A DNA stretch of 64,000 nt from Prorocentrum cordatum. Taxonomy: Eukaryota; Sar; Dinophyceae; Prorocentrales; Prorocentraceae. Each line of letters begins with the position of its first letter. The stretch's first letter is position 1. Of this stretch, positions 1 to 9,212 are shown in pieces. The translations under genes and the position numbers were made by a program. The DNA lies in the NCBI GenBank assembly GCA_963575745.1, contig CAUYUJ010021059.1:1277354-1341353 (forward strand), in the 5' to 3' direction. Under the pieces are notes generated by a model. It did no database searches. It had not been told where the DNA came from and saw only the letters and a program-made list of their open reading frames with translations.

Positions 1-519
1 GCATCGCGATTGCTTCCGGAGCCCCCATGGGCGCCCCAGATCATGAGGCACCGCTCCGCGCGCCCATGCCCGGCGAAGATGTCGCCCGTTGGGCCCCCCC
101 CTGGTGGCGAGGGCGCCCCGTTAGGATGGCTGAGAGAGTTGTTGTAATTTATAACACATGCAGTTAGCATAACGACCAAGAAACACTTCATTGAGGTCGG
201 ACATCAAGTTGCTATCAGTACTTAACCATGTACCTAAACATACATAAGTTGAATAAGTCGATGTCTGTGGTCGCTCGTTCATTGTTTTGCACTGGTGCCA
301 AGATTGTTGTTTGCGTCGTTGTCTGGCCAGGGCTGCGATTTTTGCGCGCGGCGTTTGCTTTCTGGGCGCTGTTCGCTGTTGAGGCGCGGCAGACGCATTC
401 GTTCTTTCCTTCTTCCTCGTCCTCGTCCATCCTGGCCCCCTTCTTCGGCTGGTTATCCGCCTTCCTTCTCATCGTGTTTTTCCCTCGCCCCCTCTCTCTT
501 GCATTTCTTGCATTTTTCG
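1..519. other. GC-rich flank without a supported gene
   Basis: Both strands are open here but nothing resembles a protein. Positions 130-300 are noticeably AT-richer than the neighbours. GGATGGCTGAGAGAG at 124-138 recurs inverted at 20728-20742. A pyrimidine-rich stretch runs from about 400 to 510. Confidence 0.4.
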
Positions 520-748
520 GCGGGTCGATCGCCTTTCTCTTCCTTTCTCCCGCTCTTCTCGTCGGATCAAGCGCTTCGTTCCGCGGATCAGCCGCAATCC
601 CCCCGTCGCCCCGTTGCGGATCAACCGTGCCCCCCCTTCATTTTTTGCGGATCAGCAGCATTCCCCCTCCTGCTCGGCGGGCCAGCCGCCTCGCCATCGC
701 CCTCTTCGGCGGATTAACCGCTTTTTGTTGCTCCGGCGGATCGCCCGC
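520..748 (+). repeat. Phased array of GCGG-NTYAN-CCGC palindromes
   Basis: Seven related short palindromes start at 520, 583, 616, 647, 677, 709 and 736, so the last six are spaced 27-33 bp. The clearest are GCGGATCAGCCGC (583-595), GCGGATTAACCGC (709-721) and GCGGATCGCCCGC (736-748). Copies at 520, 616 and 647 have a changed base or shifted loop. Each could fold into a 4-bp GCGG/CCGC hairpin with a 5-nt loop. The sequence between copies is pyrimidine-rich and not conserved. The same motif recurs at 2515, 4048, 7331, 17907, 20223 and 34610. Confidence 0.75.
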
Positions 749-907
749 CTCGTTCCCCCCCCTCGCCCCGACCGCCCGCAGCCTCTTATCGCAGCTCTTT
801 TTCTGCCCAGGCCCCCGCGGGGCGGCGGCGCGCCTTTCGCAGCGCCTGCCCGACAGCGGCGTTCCAGCAGGAGCTCCTTCGGCGCGCGGACGGGGCGGGC
901 CCCTCCT

Positions 908-2233
908 ATGCGCGCTGCCTTGGCTGCCTTGGCCCAGGGAGAGGCCGCGCGGGGGCGGGCGTCGAGCGCGCAGGCTGCTCGGCTGGCCGAGCTCGTCGGA
1001 GAGGCGCGCCAGCGGGGCCGCGGGTCTGGCGCAGCATAGCGGCTTCGCGCCTGCCGGCGCCCAGCTGTTGCAGGATGCTTTGGCCGCGGTAGCCGCGAGC
1101 AGCGTCGGCGGGTCGTGGAAGTCGCAGGACTCCGATCGTTTCCCGTATTTCTTGAGTGATGAGGCGCGGGCTGCCGTCGATGCGCCCAGCGGGGGCGCGT
1201 TGCGCAAGGCTCGCGCTGTTCTCTCGTTCCTCTCGTCGAAGCTGGGCCTCGAGAGCCCGTCAGAAGGCGCCGTCGCGCATGTGGCGGCCGCTGTGGTAAT
1301 ATGCGTGGAAGGTGCCCCGCGGGCCCGCGCCGCGGGCGCCAGCCTCGTGAGGGGCGTCTTTGACCATATCAAGCTGATCTGGAAGGGCACGGGGCAATGC
1401 AGAGCCCCTGGAGAAGGTGCCCGCGCCCCGCGCAGATCCCAGCGCGTGCCGCGCCGCGTTCCCCGCCGCGTGGTTTGCTGCGTGCGGCGACGGCGCCCTC
1501 GCGAACATCGGAGTTTCGTTCGTCGGCGTCTCTGTCGTGGCTAAGTCGTTCAAGCGGCGGGAGAGGGGCTCGTCCGCGCCCTCGTCGCCAGCGGCGGGCG
1601 CGCCGCAGGCTCTGCTGGCCATGACGGGGCAGGCGCTGCCTCATCAACGCAGGCTCGCGAACGGCGCGACGTTGACGTTCGGCGCGCAGCAGCCGCGCAG
1701 CCTCGCCTTCGCGCGGGCGGCGGCGACGGCGGCCACAGGGCAGCTCGCCACGACGGGCTTCCAGCAGCAGCAGCTGCAGCAGCAGGAACATCATAACCAC
1801 AAGCCTGCAATTGCACGTCAAGCAGCTTCAGGAGCAGCTGCAGCAGCAGCAAAAGCAACCGCCGCACAGCCTCTGCCCCCCCCCACAGCGGGCGCCTCAC
1901 CGGGAGAGTCCGCGAAGGCGAACAAAGAGAAGAGGACGTGCTTGGTGGGGCACGCGGCGCCCAGGTGCGAGCTGCCACGCAGCAGGAGAAGGAGAGCAAG
2001 GCCAAGGACAAGGACAAGGCCAACGTCACGCCCATGGAGTGCGCAAAGAAGCCAGCGTCAGCCCTCATTGGCAAGCCTGCGGTGGTGACCGACATCAGCG
2101 TCGAGAACGCGCGCGACCAGTGCGTCGCGCACTACGGGAAGGGCCTGGCTCGACCAAGGTGTTCAAGTGGGGCCCGAACGCAGGCTGCACGAAGGAGGCC
2201 CCCAAGAAGGCTGCCCAAACGCTTGTTGGTTGA
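908..2233 (+). pseudogene. Decayed dinoflagellate high-copy family gene (GPGSTK family)
   Basis: The protein can be followed through several frames. A helical stretch starts MRAALAALAQGEAARG at 908. Near 1010-1390, in another frame, come DRFPYFLSDEARAAV, then KLGLESPSEGAVAHVAAAVV, which keeps the PSE-type motif I recall from this family. A Q-rich and A/P-rich linker follows (about 1760-1900). The C-terminus reads DISVENARDQCVAHYGKG, then in the next frame GPGSTKVFKWG and a final KKAAQTLVG. One missing C near 2147 explains that last frameshift. I know this domain order only from unnamed, very abundant dinoflagellate proteins, so the function is unknown. The start is a guess: the first ATG after pyrimidine-AG sites near 780 and 811. 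The palindrome array 520-748 lies just upstream. Confidence 0.6.
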
Positions 2234-2514
2234 CAAGTGAGGGGGGCGACTGCTACGCGTAGCCGTCGGCGCGAGTGCAATCGCGCACGTCGGCTCAGCC
2301 ATGCCGACGGGTGGCCTTCGGCGAGGGCACTTTGCCATGATGCGGGTAGTGCTGCGGATAGTATCGGCGCTGAGCTTCTATTTCTGGTTCTCCTGATAGA
2401 GCCCGTTTTTAGGGCGGTCTCCGGTGAATTTTGGCTTTCTCTGCGAATTCGTGCCATGCGAGAGAAAGCGTGACAAACAAACAACTGATCAACCGCTATT
2501 GCGGCACTGTGTCA
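2234..2514. other. Spacer between modules
   Basis: No gene-like protein is visible. A half copy of the palindrome (TGATCAACCGC) lies near 2486-2496. Confidence 0.4.
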
Positions 2515-2527
2515 GCGGATCAGCCGC
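2515..2527 (+). repeat. Single GCGGATCAGCCGC palindrome
   Basis: A perfect match to the palindrome consensus, about 200 bp upstream of the next gene-like frame. The degenerate half copy just before it makes this a worn pair. Confidence 0.7.
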
Positions 2528-2722
2528 AACATGTCGTGGGTCGTCGTTCGGGGCAGAATGTCAGGGGGGCCTGGGCGGGGGTCGGAGGGTGGGGTGAGCC
2601 GGAGTCGGAGGGAGGTGCGCGAGCAGGTGTCAGAGGGTCGGGGGTTTTAGTTCGAGGGGGGTTGGCGGGGAAGGAGCCGACGCATAGTTGTTCGAGGCCG
2701 GGCTGCGGATCGGGAAGTTCAG

Positions 2723-3289
2723 ATGTTTGCGCCGAAATGCATTGCCATATGGGCCAGGGTTTCGCGCGCGCGACGGGCTCACGAGGGCGCCGCGGCGGCG
2801 CCGCGGAAATCTGCTCTCGAAGACCTCCAGAGCTTTTTCGAACAGGCCGACGATGCGTTCGACAAGATGGACGTTGCACGGACGCATGTCATCGGCTGTC
2901 TCAGGAAAGCGCTCGAGGAAAGTGGCCACGTGGCGCTTGTCCTCGAGGGCCCGCTGGAGGAGCCCGCCGCTGCTTCGAGCTCCGCTGCGTCGGCGGCCCT
3001 GGAGGTGGAGGTCGGCAGTTCTGAGGCCGGCCGCTCCGAGGTCGACCTTGCTGCCCTGGGCCGCGCTGTCGACGGCGCCTCGGGGGGCGGGGCAGTCGAC
3101 GCGGGCGGCCGCGCCCTTCCCGCAGGCACGCCAGACCGCGTCAAAGACTCGTTGAACAGGGGTCGCGACTTCGCTAGGATTGCCCTGCCCATGGCCGCAA
3201 ATCCGCCCGCCGCGGGCTGGAACGACGCCGCCGTCGCCAACGACGCGAAGACGTTGATCTTCGAGATCAGATGCCGCGAGAAGTTTTAG
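2723..3289 (+). CDS. Hypothetical protein with helical N-terminal half
   Basis: A frame of 188 residues from ATG 2723 to TAG 3289. Residues about 28-75 form an acidic amphipathic helix-rich stretch (LEDLQSFFEQADDAFDKM; HVIGCLRKALEESGHVALVL), followed by an A/S/E-rich linker and a short C-terminal part (PDRVKDSLNRGRDFARI). I do not recognise the family. In favour of coding are the residue composition, which differs from the R/A/P mix of the other frames, and a palindrome about 200 bp upstream. Both other + frames are also partly open, so it may be a fragment of a longer decayed gene. Confidence 0.4.
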   Translation: MFAPKCIAIWARVSRARRAHEGAAAAPRKSALEDLQSFFEQADDAFDKMDVARTHVIGCLRKALEESGHVALVLEGPLEEPAAASSSAASAALEVEVGSSEAGRSEVDLAALGRAVDGASGGGAVDAGGRALPAGTPDRVKDSLNRGRDFARIALPMAANPPAAGWNDAAVANDAKTLIFEIRCREKF

Positions 3290-3502
3290 CAGCGGGGCCC
3301 CCTCGGCCCTCCCCGGGGGGGCCAAAAGCGTGGGGGGGGGCCATGCCTGGAGGGGGGGCAGCGGTCGGCGGGGCCCCCGCGGCGGCCGCGGCGCGCGGCT
3401 AGCCGAGTTCGCGGCTCAGCGCGGCAAGGGGCGCGGCGCGCGAGCATTCCTCGAGGGCGAGGCAAACGCGGCGGCCCGCGGCTAGAAAACTTCGCGGCGA
3501 AG
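3290..3502. other. GC-rich spacer
   Basis: G-runs and CGCG-rich sequence; nothing resembling a gene. Confidence 0.4.
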
Positions 3503-3928
3503 GTGGGCAAGGAGCGCGGCGCCCAGGCATTCCATGAGGACGAGGCCGCTCGCGCGAGCAAGTCCCAGGGGATCGCGCGCGCGCAGTCGGTCGGCCCCCC
3601 GAGGGCCTCTGATCCAAGGATGGCGCCGCCAAAGGCCGCGCCTGCGACAAGCAAGGGGCGCCCGCCGACGCCCATGACGACGCCGTTCGCCCCCAAGCCG
3701 ATCGCGCGCCCGATGGCTTCGAAGTCCCCGAGCGCGGGCGCGGGCCAGGGCTCGGGCGGGGAGGCCGTCAAGGGCCAGGGCAGGGGCTCAGGCGAGGGCA
3801 AGGTCGAGGGCTCACTCAGGCTAGGACAAGGGCGCCAACCAGGACACGGACAAGGGCAAGGACAAGGGCAAGGGCGCGCACCTGGGCAACGCCGTCCTCG
3901 CGCCCACCACCGAGCGCCCAGCGCCTAG
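3503..3928 (+). CDS. Possible low-complexity protein (G/Q/P/A-rich)
   Basis: 141 residues, disordered in composition, ending in a short tandem repeat built on GGACAAGGGCAA (about 3840-3880). In this frame the repeat reads GQGQGQG. In another frame it reads DKGKDKGKG and then continues open through the next palindromes to about 4146. The correct frame cannot be decided. Possibly the tail of the module starting at 2723. No function is suggested. Confidence 0.25.
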   Translation: MGKERGAQAFHEDEAARASKSQGIARAQSVGPPRASDPRMAPPKAAPATSKGRPPTPMTTPFAPKPIARPMASKSPSAGAGQGSGGEAVKGQGRGSGEGKVEGSLRLGQGRQPGHGQGQGQGQGRAPGQRRPRAHHRAPSA

Positions 3929-4047
3929 GACGCCGTCGCCGCGCCGCAGGTCTACGCGGCGGGCGACCAATCCACCGGGCGCCAGCGTGCAGCGGCGCTT
4001 GTTGCGACGCGCGACGTGGCGCCTGGAAAATGACCTTTACTCCTTCG

Positions 4048-4077
4048 GCGGCTCAACCGCCATGGCGGGTTATCCGC
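4048..4077 (+). repeat. Paired palindromes, 17-bp spacing
   Basis: GCGGCTCAACCGC (4048-4060) and GCGGGTTATCCGC (4065-4077) start 17 bp apart. The pair lies about 180 bp upstream of a pyrimidine tract and AG, as at 7331 and 17987. Confidence 0.75.
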
Positions 4078-4198
4078 CTGTGCGTGTCGTTGCGTGCGCG
4101 CCCAGTATCTCGTCGTATATTGTGCGAGCATGCATCGTGGGCGTGTAAGTCTATATAGGCTCGCAGTGCTCACCTCCTCCACCCTCCCCCTCCCCCCC

Positions 4199-4261
4199 CT
4201 CCTCCTCCTCCTCCTCCTCCTCCTCCTCCTCCTCCTCCTCCTCCTCATCCCCCCCCTGCAG
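4199..4261 (+). promoter_or_regulatory. Pyrimidine tract with candidate trans-splice acceptor
   Basis: A TCC microsatellite (4199-4246) is followed by a C-run and CTGCAG, with the AG at 4260-4261. This is the form of a splice or SL trans-splice acceptor. It lies between the palindrome pair and the next gene-like frame. Inferred from sequence form only. Confidence 0.45.
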
Positions 4262-4411
4262 CGCCGCTTTTCGCGCCCTGGGCGTCTTGGCTTGAACCGC
4301 GCCCGGGTCGCCTGCCGCCCTGTCCGCCGTCGCCGCGCCGGCCGCCCCCGCCCCCGACCCGACGGCCGGGGGGCAGCGGCGGGGCCCGACAACGAGAGCT
4401 CTGCGCGGACT

Positions 4412-4939
4412 ATGCACGGTGCGAAGTGCCCCTTCGGCTCGCAGCGCAGCAGGCGCAACGCGACCATTCAGTCGTGCCAGATGCACGAGGAGGCCGTGGA
4501 GTCGGCGATCCACTTTTCTGCGACTTCGCCTTGCCGCGGGCTCCGGCGGGCTGGCGCTGAGATGGCCGTCGATTATAACCTGATCGAGTCCTGCGAAGCC
4601 GACGAGGTGCAGCGGAGGATCGACCGCGCCAAGTGGGAGGTTGGTAAGGAGCGCAAGTCTTTGCAGTGGCTCGCCGGAGAGCGCGCAGTGGAGATCCCCG
4701 CGCCGCCGACGGGTGCTGGCGCGCGTCGGATCACGCTCTCAGAGACGCAGCTGCGCGCATGCGTCGACTCGCCGAAGCGCGCCAAGGTCTCGGCGGAGAG
4801 CGCGGCGAACCTGCTCGCCAAAGCTTCTCGGGCTCTCAGCGAGGGGGCCACGTGCGTCCAGCAGTGCGTCGAGGTGATCGAGTCGCGCGATCAGCCCGCG
4901 CGCGCGCTCAACCTGCGCGAGTCGAGAGGTTGCTGGTGA
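4412..4939 (+). CDS. Hypothetical protein, Cys/His N-terminus and helical middle
   Basis: First ATG after the candidate acceptor, 175 residues to a TGA at 4937-4939. Residues 5-24 hold Cys and His spaced as C-x13-C-x2-H (from AKCPFGSQ to CQMHEEA), perhaps a worn zinc ribbon. Residues 60-90 are helical and charged (DEVQRRIDRAKWEVGKERK). Residues 120-155 form another helix (KVSAESAANLLAKASRALSE). The frame is open far upstream, so the start rests on the acceptor. Family not recognised. Its position after palindrome pair and pyrimidine tract copies the arrangement of the LINE and of the gene at 18.2 kb. Confidence 0.45.
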   Translation: MHGAKCPFGSQRSRRNATIQSCQMHEEAVESAIHFSATSPCRGLRRAGAEMAVDYNLIESCEADEVQRRIDRAKWEVGKERKSLQWLAGERAVEIPAPPTGAGARRITLSETQLRACVDSPKRAKVSAESAANLLAKASRALSEGATCVQQCVEVIESRDQPARALNLRESRGCW

Positions 4940-5169
4940 GCCGCTTGGGTTCTGGCAGCGCGCGCCCGCGCCTCGCTTCGCGCGCCTCCCGTCGGGCGCG
5001 CAGCCGACCGCGCGTCCGCGCGCGCGCTTCGCCGACCGCGAGCGATCGCAGGATTCGCCAGCAGACTTTCGCGCCATCGTCGTTGCGCACGTCGCGTCGG
5101 GTCGTCGCCACGAGGGCTTCGCCCGCTAATCGGCGGATCATTCGGGCCACCCGCCACTCGAGGACACGG

Positions 5170-5450
5170 CCGATAACAACCGATAGCCACCGACAATGTT
5201 TCGCTAGCGGTGTGATCGGAGCACCCGCGAACAGCCGATAACGCCGCGCTATTGGCGTTGCCGCCGCAGCCGGCAATGCCGAAATAACGCCCGATAGCAC
5301 CGATAACGGTTATCGGGGTCGAAGCTGGCACCGATGACATTATTATCGGATCTAATCGTCAGCCGTTATCGGGCGCTATCGCTCGTTGGCGCAGTTCCCG
5401 ATAGCGCGTTGCCGAAGCGCTATCGGTTGTTATCTGCCGTTTTCGGTTAT
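5170..5450. repeat. CCGATAAC / GTTATCGG dyad cluster
   Basis: CCGATA(A/G)C recurs on the + strand in the left half (5170, 5232, 5291, 5300) and TATCGG mainly in the right half (5311, 5345, 5365, 5423). The centre is a 17-bp palindrome at 5300-5316 (CCGATAAC-G-GTTATCGG). The whole block therefore resembles one large imperfect inverted repeat of about 280 bp. No ORF is supported here. Confidence 0.6.
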
Positions 5451-5584
5451 TAGCGGGGGCGGCCCCTTCTCGGCACCGCCGCGTGCCCCGCGGGGTGTGC
5501 GCGGACAGGCGTCGTTTTTCCCCCCATCCAAAGTGGTTTTCTTGCTTTCTGGGGACACCTCGCGTAGGAAACTCGCCTCACTTC

Positions 5585-5995
5585 ACCCCCCCACCCCTCT
5601 CCCCATCACTCACCATCATCATTATCATCATCATCGCCACTCACCGTCACTACTCATCATCATCATCTTCGTCACCATCCTCATAATCATCACACTCATA
5701 AGCGCTCACACCATTATCACCATCATCTTCAACAACATCAGCATCATTCGACCAATCATCATCATTATCACATTCACCAGCACCATCATCAACCACCCAG
5801 CATTACTCATCACCATCATCATCATCATCATTATCGGCATCATCTTCATCATCGTCACCATCATCATCATTCGATCACCTACTCATTCATCGTCATCATC
5901 ATCACTCACTCACTCACCCACCCACCCACCCCCTCACTCACTCACTCACTCACTCACTCACTCACTCACTCATCACTTCGTCATCATTTACCCCC
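5585..5995. repeat. CAT/ATC microsatellite followed by CACT repeat
   Basis: About 330 bp of degenerate ATC triplets, then CACT/CTCA tetramers from about 5905 to 5975. A frame runs through it (poly-Ile/Thr/His), but that is a by-product of the repeat. Confidence 0.9.
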
Positions 5996-6000
5996 CCCAG

Positions 6001-6860
6001 CTTGAATGTGGATGAAGTCTCAAGCGGGAGCTTCGTCTGTGAGTGAATTGTGAGGAAGTCTCAGGCAGGAGCCCCCTCCCTATTGGTCCCGCATTTCATG
6101 TTAGTAATCCGAGCGGGTCGTCCGAAACGTGCAACTGTCGTCACTGCTGGGCTCCTCAGGCTTGAATTTGGAGGACGTATCAAGCGGGGGCTTCGTCTGC
6201 GAGCGAATTGTGGGGCAGTCTCAGGCGGGGGCCTCCTCCCCATGGGTCGCGCATTTCATGTTGGTAATCCGGGCGGGTCATCCGAAACGTGCAACTGTCG
6301 TTGCTGCTGGGTTCCTCAGGCGTGAATTTGGGGGAAGTATTAAGCGGGGGCCTCGTCTGTGAGTGAGTTGCGAGGAAGTCTCGGGCGGGGGCGCCTTCAT
6401 ATGTGCCCCGCACTTCATGTTGGTAATCCGAGCGGGTCATCCGAGACTTGTAACTGTCGTCACTTTTGGGCTCCTCCGGCTTGAATTTCGGGACGTATCT
6501 AGCAGGAGCTTCGTCTGCGACTGAATTGTGAGGAAGTTTCAAACGGGGGGCCCTGTCTCACGGGTCCCGCATTTCACGTTGGTAACTCGAGCGGGTTATC
6601 CGAAACATGTAGCTGCCGTTATTTTTGGGCCCCTCAGGCTTGAATTTGGGGGCGGCATCAAGCGGGAGATTCGTCTGCGAGTGAATTGCGAGGAAATCTG
6701 ATGCGAGGGCACCCGCCCTATGGCCCCCGCCCTTGCGGCAAAACTTAAGCCTCCAGCGAGATGCGGGCGACTCTCCGCCGTGGCGGGTCCCGCACTTTAT
6801 GTTGGCAATCCGAGCGGGCCATCGGATTCCGATGACTTCCGTCACTTTTGCCCCCCCACC
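6001..6860 (+). repeat. 160-bp satellite, five copies
   Basis: Units begin with CTTGAATTTGG-like sequence at 6001, 6161, 6321, 6480 and 6639, so the period is 159-160 bp. Each copy contains AAGCGGG(A/G)GC, then CGCATTTCATGTTGGTAA, then the palindrome-like GCGGGTCATCCG, then AACTGTCGT. The fifth copy has about 50 extra bases and ends in the C-run near 6850. Copies differ by roughly 10-20% by eye. Confidence 0.9.
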
Positions 6861-7330
6861 CCCCCCCCCCCCCCTTCCGGGCTGGGCCCCTTCGCGCCCC
6901 ATCGGCTGGCGGGATTGCCCCGGAGGCGCGGCCCGCGGGGTCGCCCCAACGGCTTCGCGACCTAGCCGTCGGCGAACGCGCGCGCGCTGGCCGAGGCGGC
7001 GACGGCGCCGAGGAACATAAGCCCGCTTGCCCCGGCCAGGGGGGATGGGGGGGTGCACGTAGAGAAGCGGCAGGAGGAAGGTGAGAAGGGGGGAATGGGG
7101 CGGGGGGGAGGCGACGATGGGGGGGAGGTGGAGAAGGAGGAGTGGGAGTTGAAGGAGGGGACGGGGGATAAATAGAAGAAGTAAGGGGGGGGGGGCGGGG
7201 GGGGGCGAGAGGAAACGGATAAGGGCAAGCTAAACAGATGATCATGTGGGATCTTTCCGTCGGAGTAATTGTTTTTTCTTTCAGCATCGGGCTCCTCTGG
7301 GCTCTGCTATCAAAACCAAATAATGAAATA
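6848..7330. other. G/C-homopolymer region, no gene
   Basis: A C-rich run (6848-6880) and several G-runs (7020-7210) with purine-rich sequence between them. No protein can be supported. Confidence 0.6.
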
Positions 7331-7360
7331 GCGGATCAGCCGATGTAGCGGATTGCCCGC
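7331..7360 (+). repeat. Paired palindromes upstream of the SL relic
   Basis: GCGGATCAGCCG(A) at 7331-7343 and GCGGATTGCCCGC at 7348-7360 start 17 bp apart. Pyrimidine-rich sequence follows to 7502, then the spliced leader. Confidence 0.75.
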
Positions 7361-7502
7361 TCATCATCACCATTGTCATTTCCGTTATCGCCACCGTCGT
7401 CGCCATAATTTCTCCATCTCGTCGTTCGTGCCCCCGCTCCTCCGTTCTTCCCCCGATCTCCCTCCCCCGTTCCTCCTCCGTTCCTCGTCCTCCGCCCCCC
7501 GT

Positions 7503-7524
7503 TCCGTAGCCATTTTGGCTCAAG
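7503..7524 (+). other. Dinoflagellate spliced leader sequence (relic)
   Basis: TCCGTAGCC...GGCTCAAG matches all 22 positions of the published dinoflagellate SL consensus (D at position 1 = T). The next bases are TCCG, not the GT donor expected in an SL RNA gene. So this is probably an SL carried into the genome by reverse transcription of a trans-spliced mRNA. It sits after a long pyrimidine tract and 131 bp before the ATG of the LINE ORF1. Confidence 0.95.
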
Positions 7525-7654
7525 TCCGTAGCGGTGGCTCCCAACTGCTCTCAACGGCTCACCCCAGTCCGTTGACTGCGCTGGGGCCAGCGCCCCACTG
7601 ATCACACAGATTGGACTCTTTACACTGCACGCGATAGGCCCCCGAGAGGAGCGG

Positions 7655-8813
7655 ATGACAATCGCATCCGATGCCGGCCAATTCGCTAAGAGGCGGCGGG
7701 TGGCAGCATGTGCGCGGCACTGCAAGTGGTGCACCAATCGAATGGAGAGGGATGGTGGAGCCATGCAGAGGAAGCAAGTTGCAGCAGTTGCGGAGGCTCG
7801 AAAGGGCACGGCGCACGCGGGCAACCGCGATATCGGAGGCCCTTGTTCGCGCTCGGTCACTGCGTGGCGACGCGCCAATGCAGACCGCGCGGAGATCGAG
7901 AAGCTCAAGATCGAGCTCGCCGAGGGTGGCAGGGCATTTGCGATGGTCAAGTCAGGGGGCGCAGGTGCTGATGCCGACGGCAGCGTGCCCAAGGTGTGGC
8001 CTGAGCTTGGCCAGACCCAGGCTCGCATCCATTCGCCGCGCGCCACCTTGCGCGCCTTTGGGGGGGGGGGGGGGGGGGGGGCGCTGCTGGCCCCCGTGCG
8101 CGCGCAGATGCAGCCCGAGATTGATGCGCTCCAGTCGAAGAAGATGGCCGCCAAGCCGCCGTCGTCGCAGCTGCGCATGGCGACCGACCGCTGCCAGGCC
8201 CTCGAGAAGAAGCGCGACAAGCAGCAGTCGCAAATCGATGGGCTACGGGCGGCGCAGGCAACGTTGGCAAAAGAGGTGCTCAAGGCCCAGCAGCACATGG
8301 AGGCGATCCGCATTGAGCTGCTGGGCGCCGATGAGCAGAGGCGCTGCTTGGCCGCCAAGGCGCCGCTGCCCAAGCCTGGCGACGCTCCGTCGCTGCGCGC
8401 GGCGGTGGCGGGGCTCGACCTCGCTGTCGACCAGGTCGGCAAGATGCCGGCGGAGCTCGGTGGGGGCGAGGCCCTGGCTAAAAAAGTGGTCGCGACGCTC
8501 GACAAGCTCAAGCAGTTTGACAGGACTGCTGCGGAGTCAGCGGCCCAGAGGTCGGCGGCGGCGGCAGCTGCTGCCGCGGGCCAGGCGCACGGGGCTGCGG
8601 CGGGGGGGGGGGGGGGGGGGGGGGGGGGCAGGCGGGCCAGTTCATGCTGCGGAGGCCCCTCCTGCTGCAACAGACGGCGAACATGTGGCGGCGCCTATGG
8701 GCGCTGCTGACACTGACGAGTTGCGCGCTTGCTGGCGGGGCGCGGTGGGCTCAGATGGACCTGAGGGCGAGCAAGATATGCGAGCCTGCATCAGGCGTCT
8801 TGCCGGCACCTAA
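7655..8813 (+). pseudogene. LINE ORF1-like coiled-coil protein
   Basis: Starts at ATG 7655, 131 bp after the spliced leader. Residues about 70-95 and 150-225 are strongly heptad-like (EIEKLKIELAEGGRAF; ATDRCQALEKKRDKQQSQI; QATLAKEVLKAQQHMEAI). Two poly-G runs (8060-8081, 8602-8628) sit in the frame as poly-Gly. After the second run the sensible protein continues in the next frame (HAAEAPPAATDGEHV ... DMRACIRRLAG), with KKARA further on, so slippage in the G-run has shifted the frame. In LINEs such coiled-coil proteins bind element RNA; that role is inferred here. Confidence 0.7.
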
Positions 8814-9212
8814 GGGAACCAAGCCAAGAAGGCGAGGGCCGTCCAATAGGCTCGGCCACATCATGTCCGTGCTGTGCCTCGTCTGTTGCTGGATGCCCGC
8901 GGGCGCGATGCCCCGCGACGGGAGGCCGCTGGCTGCGGCTGCCAAACCAGTGCTCCAGCAGGCGGCCGCCGCCGCCGCTGGAGTCAGGGCGGACCCTGGG
9001 CGGGGGGGCGCGGCCCTGGCTGCGCCGCCTATGGCTGGTGTGACGGTTGGGTTCCTCACTCACCCTAGCTCAGCGGGGGCCTCGAGCAGTCGGGGGCGCC
9101 CAGCACAGCGGGGCAGAGAGGCACCGTCGGCACCAGCACAACATTGTCCAGTACGTGGGGCCGTGGCTGGAGCGGTTCCGCCCGTGCAGCTGCCCGACTA
9201 CACGTCGCCGTG

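Noticed and set aside
520-748. CRISPR array
   Set aside because: Repeat core is only 13 bp and degenerate, spacers are biased in composition, no cas genes, and the context is eukaryotic nuclear DNA.
228-1544. A 438-residue open frame as one intact protein
   Set aside because: Only the part after about 1010 looks like protein. The first 250 residues are low-complexity translation of pyrimidine-rich repeats and palindromes.
5386-6015. Ile/His-rich membrane-like protein
   Set aside because: Product of the ATC and CACT microsatellites.
7503-7524. Functional SL RNA gene
   Set aside because: No GT donor follows the SL exon, and no Sm-site or 5S-linked context is evident.
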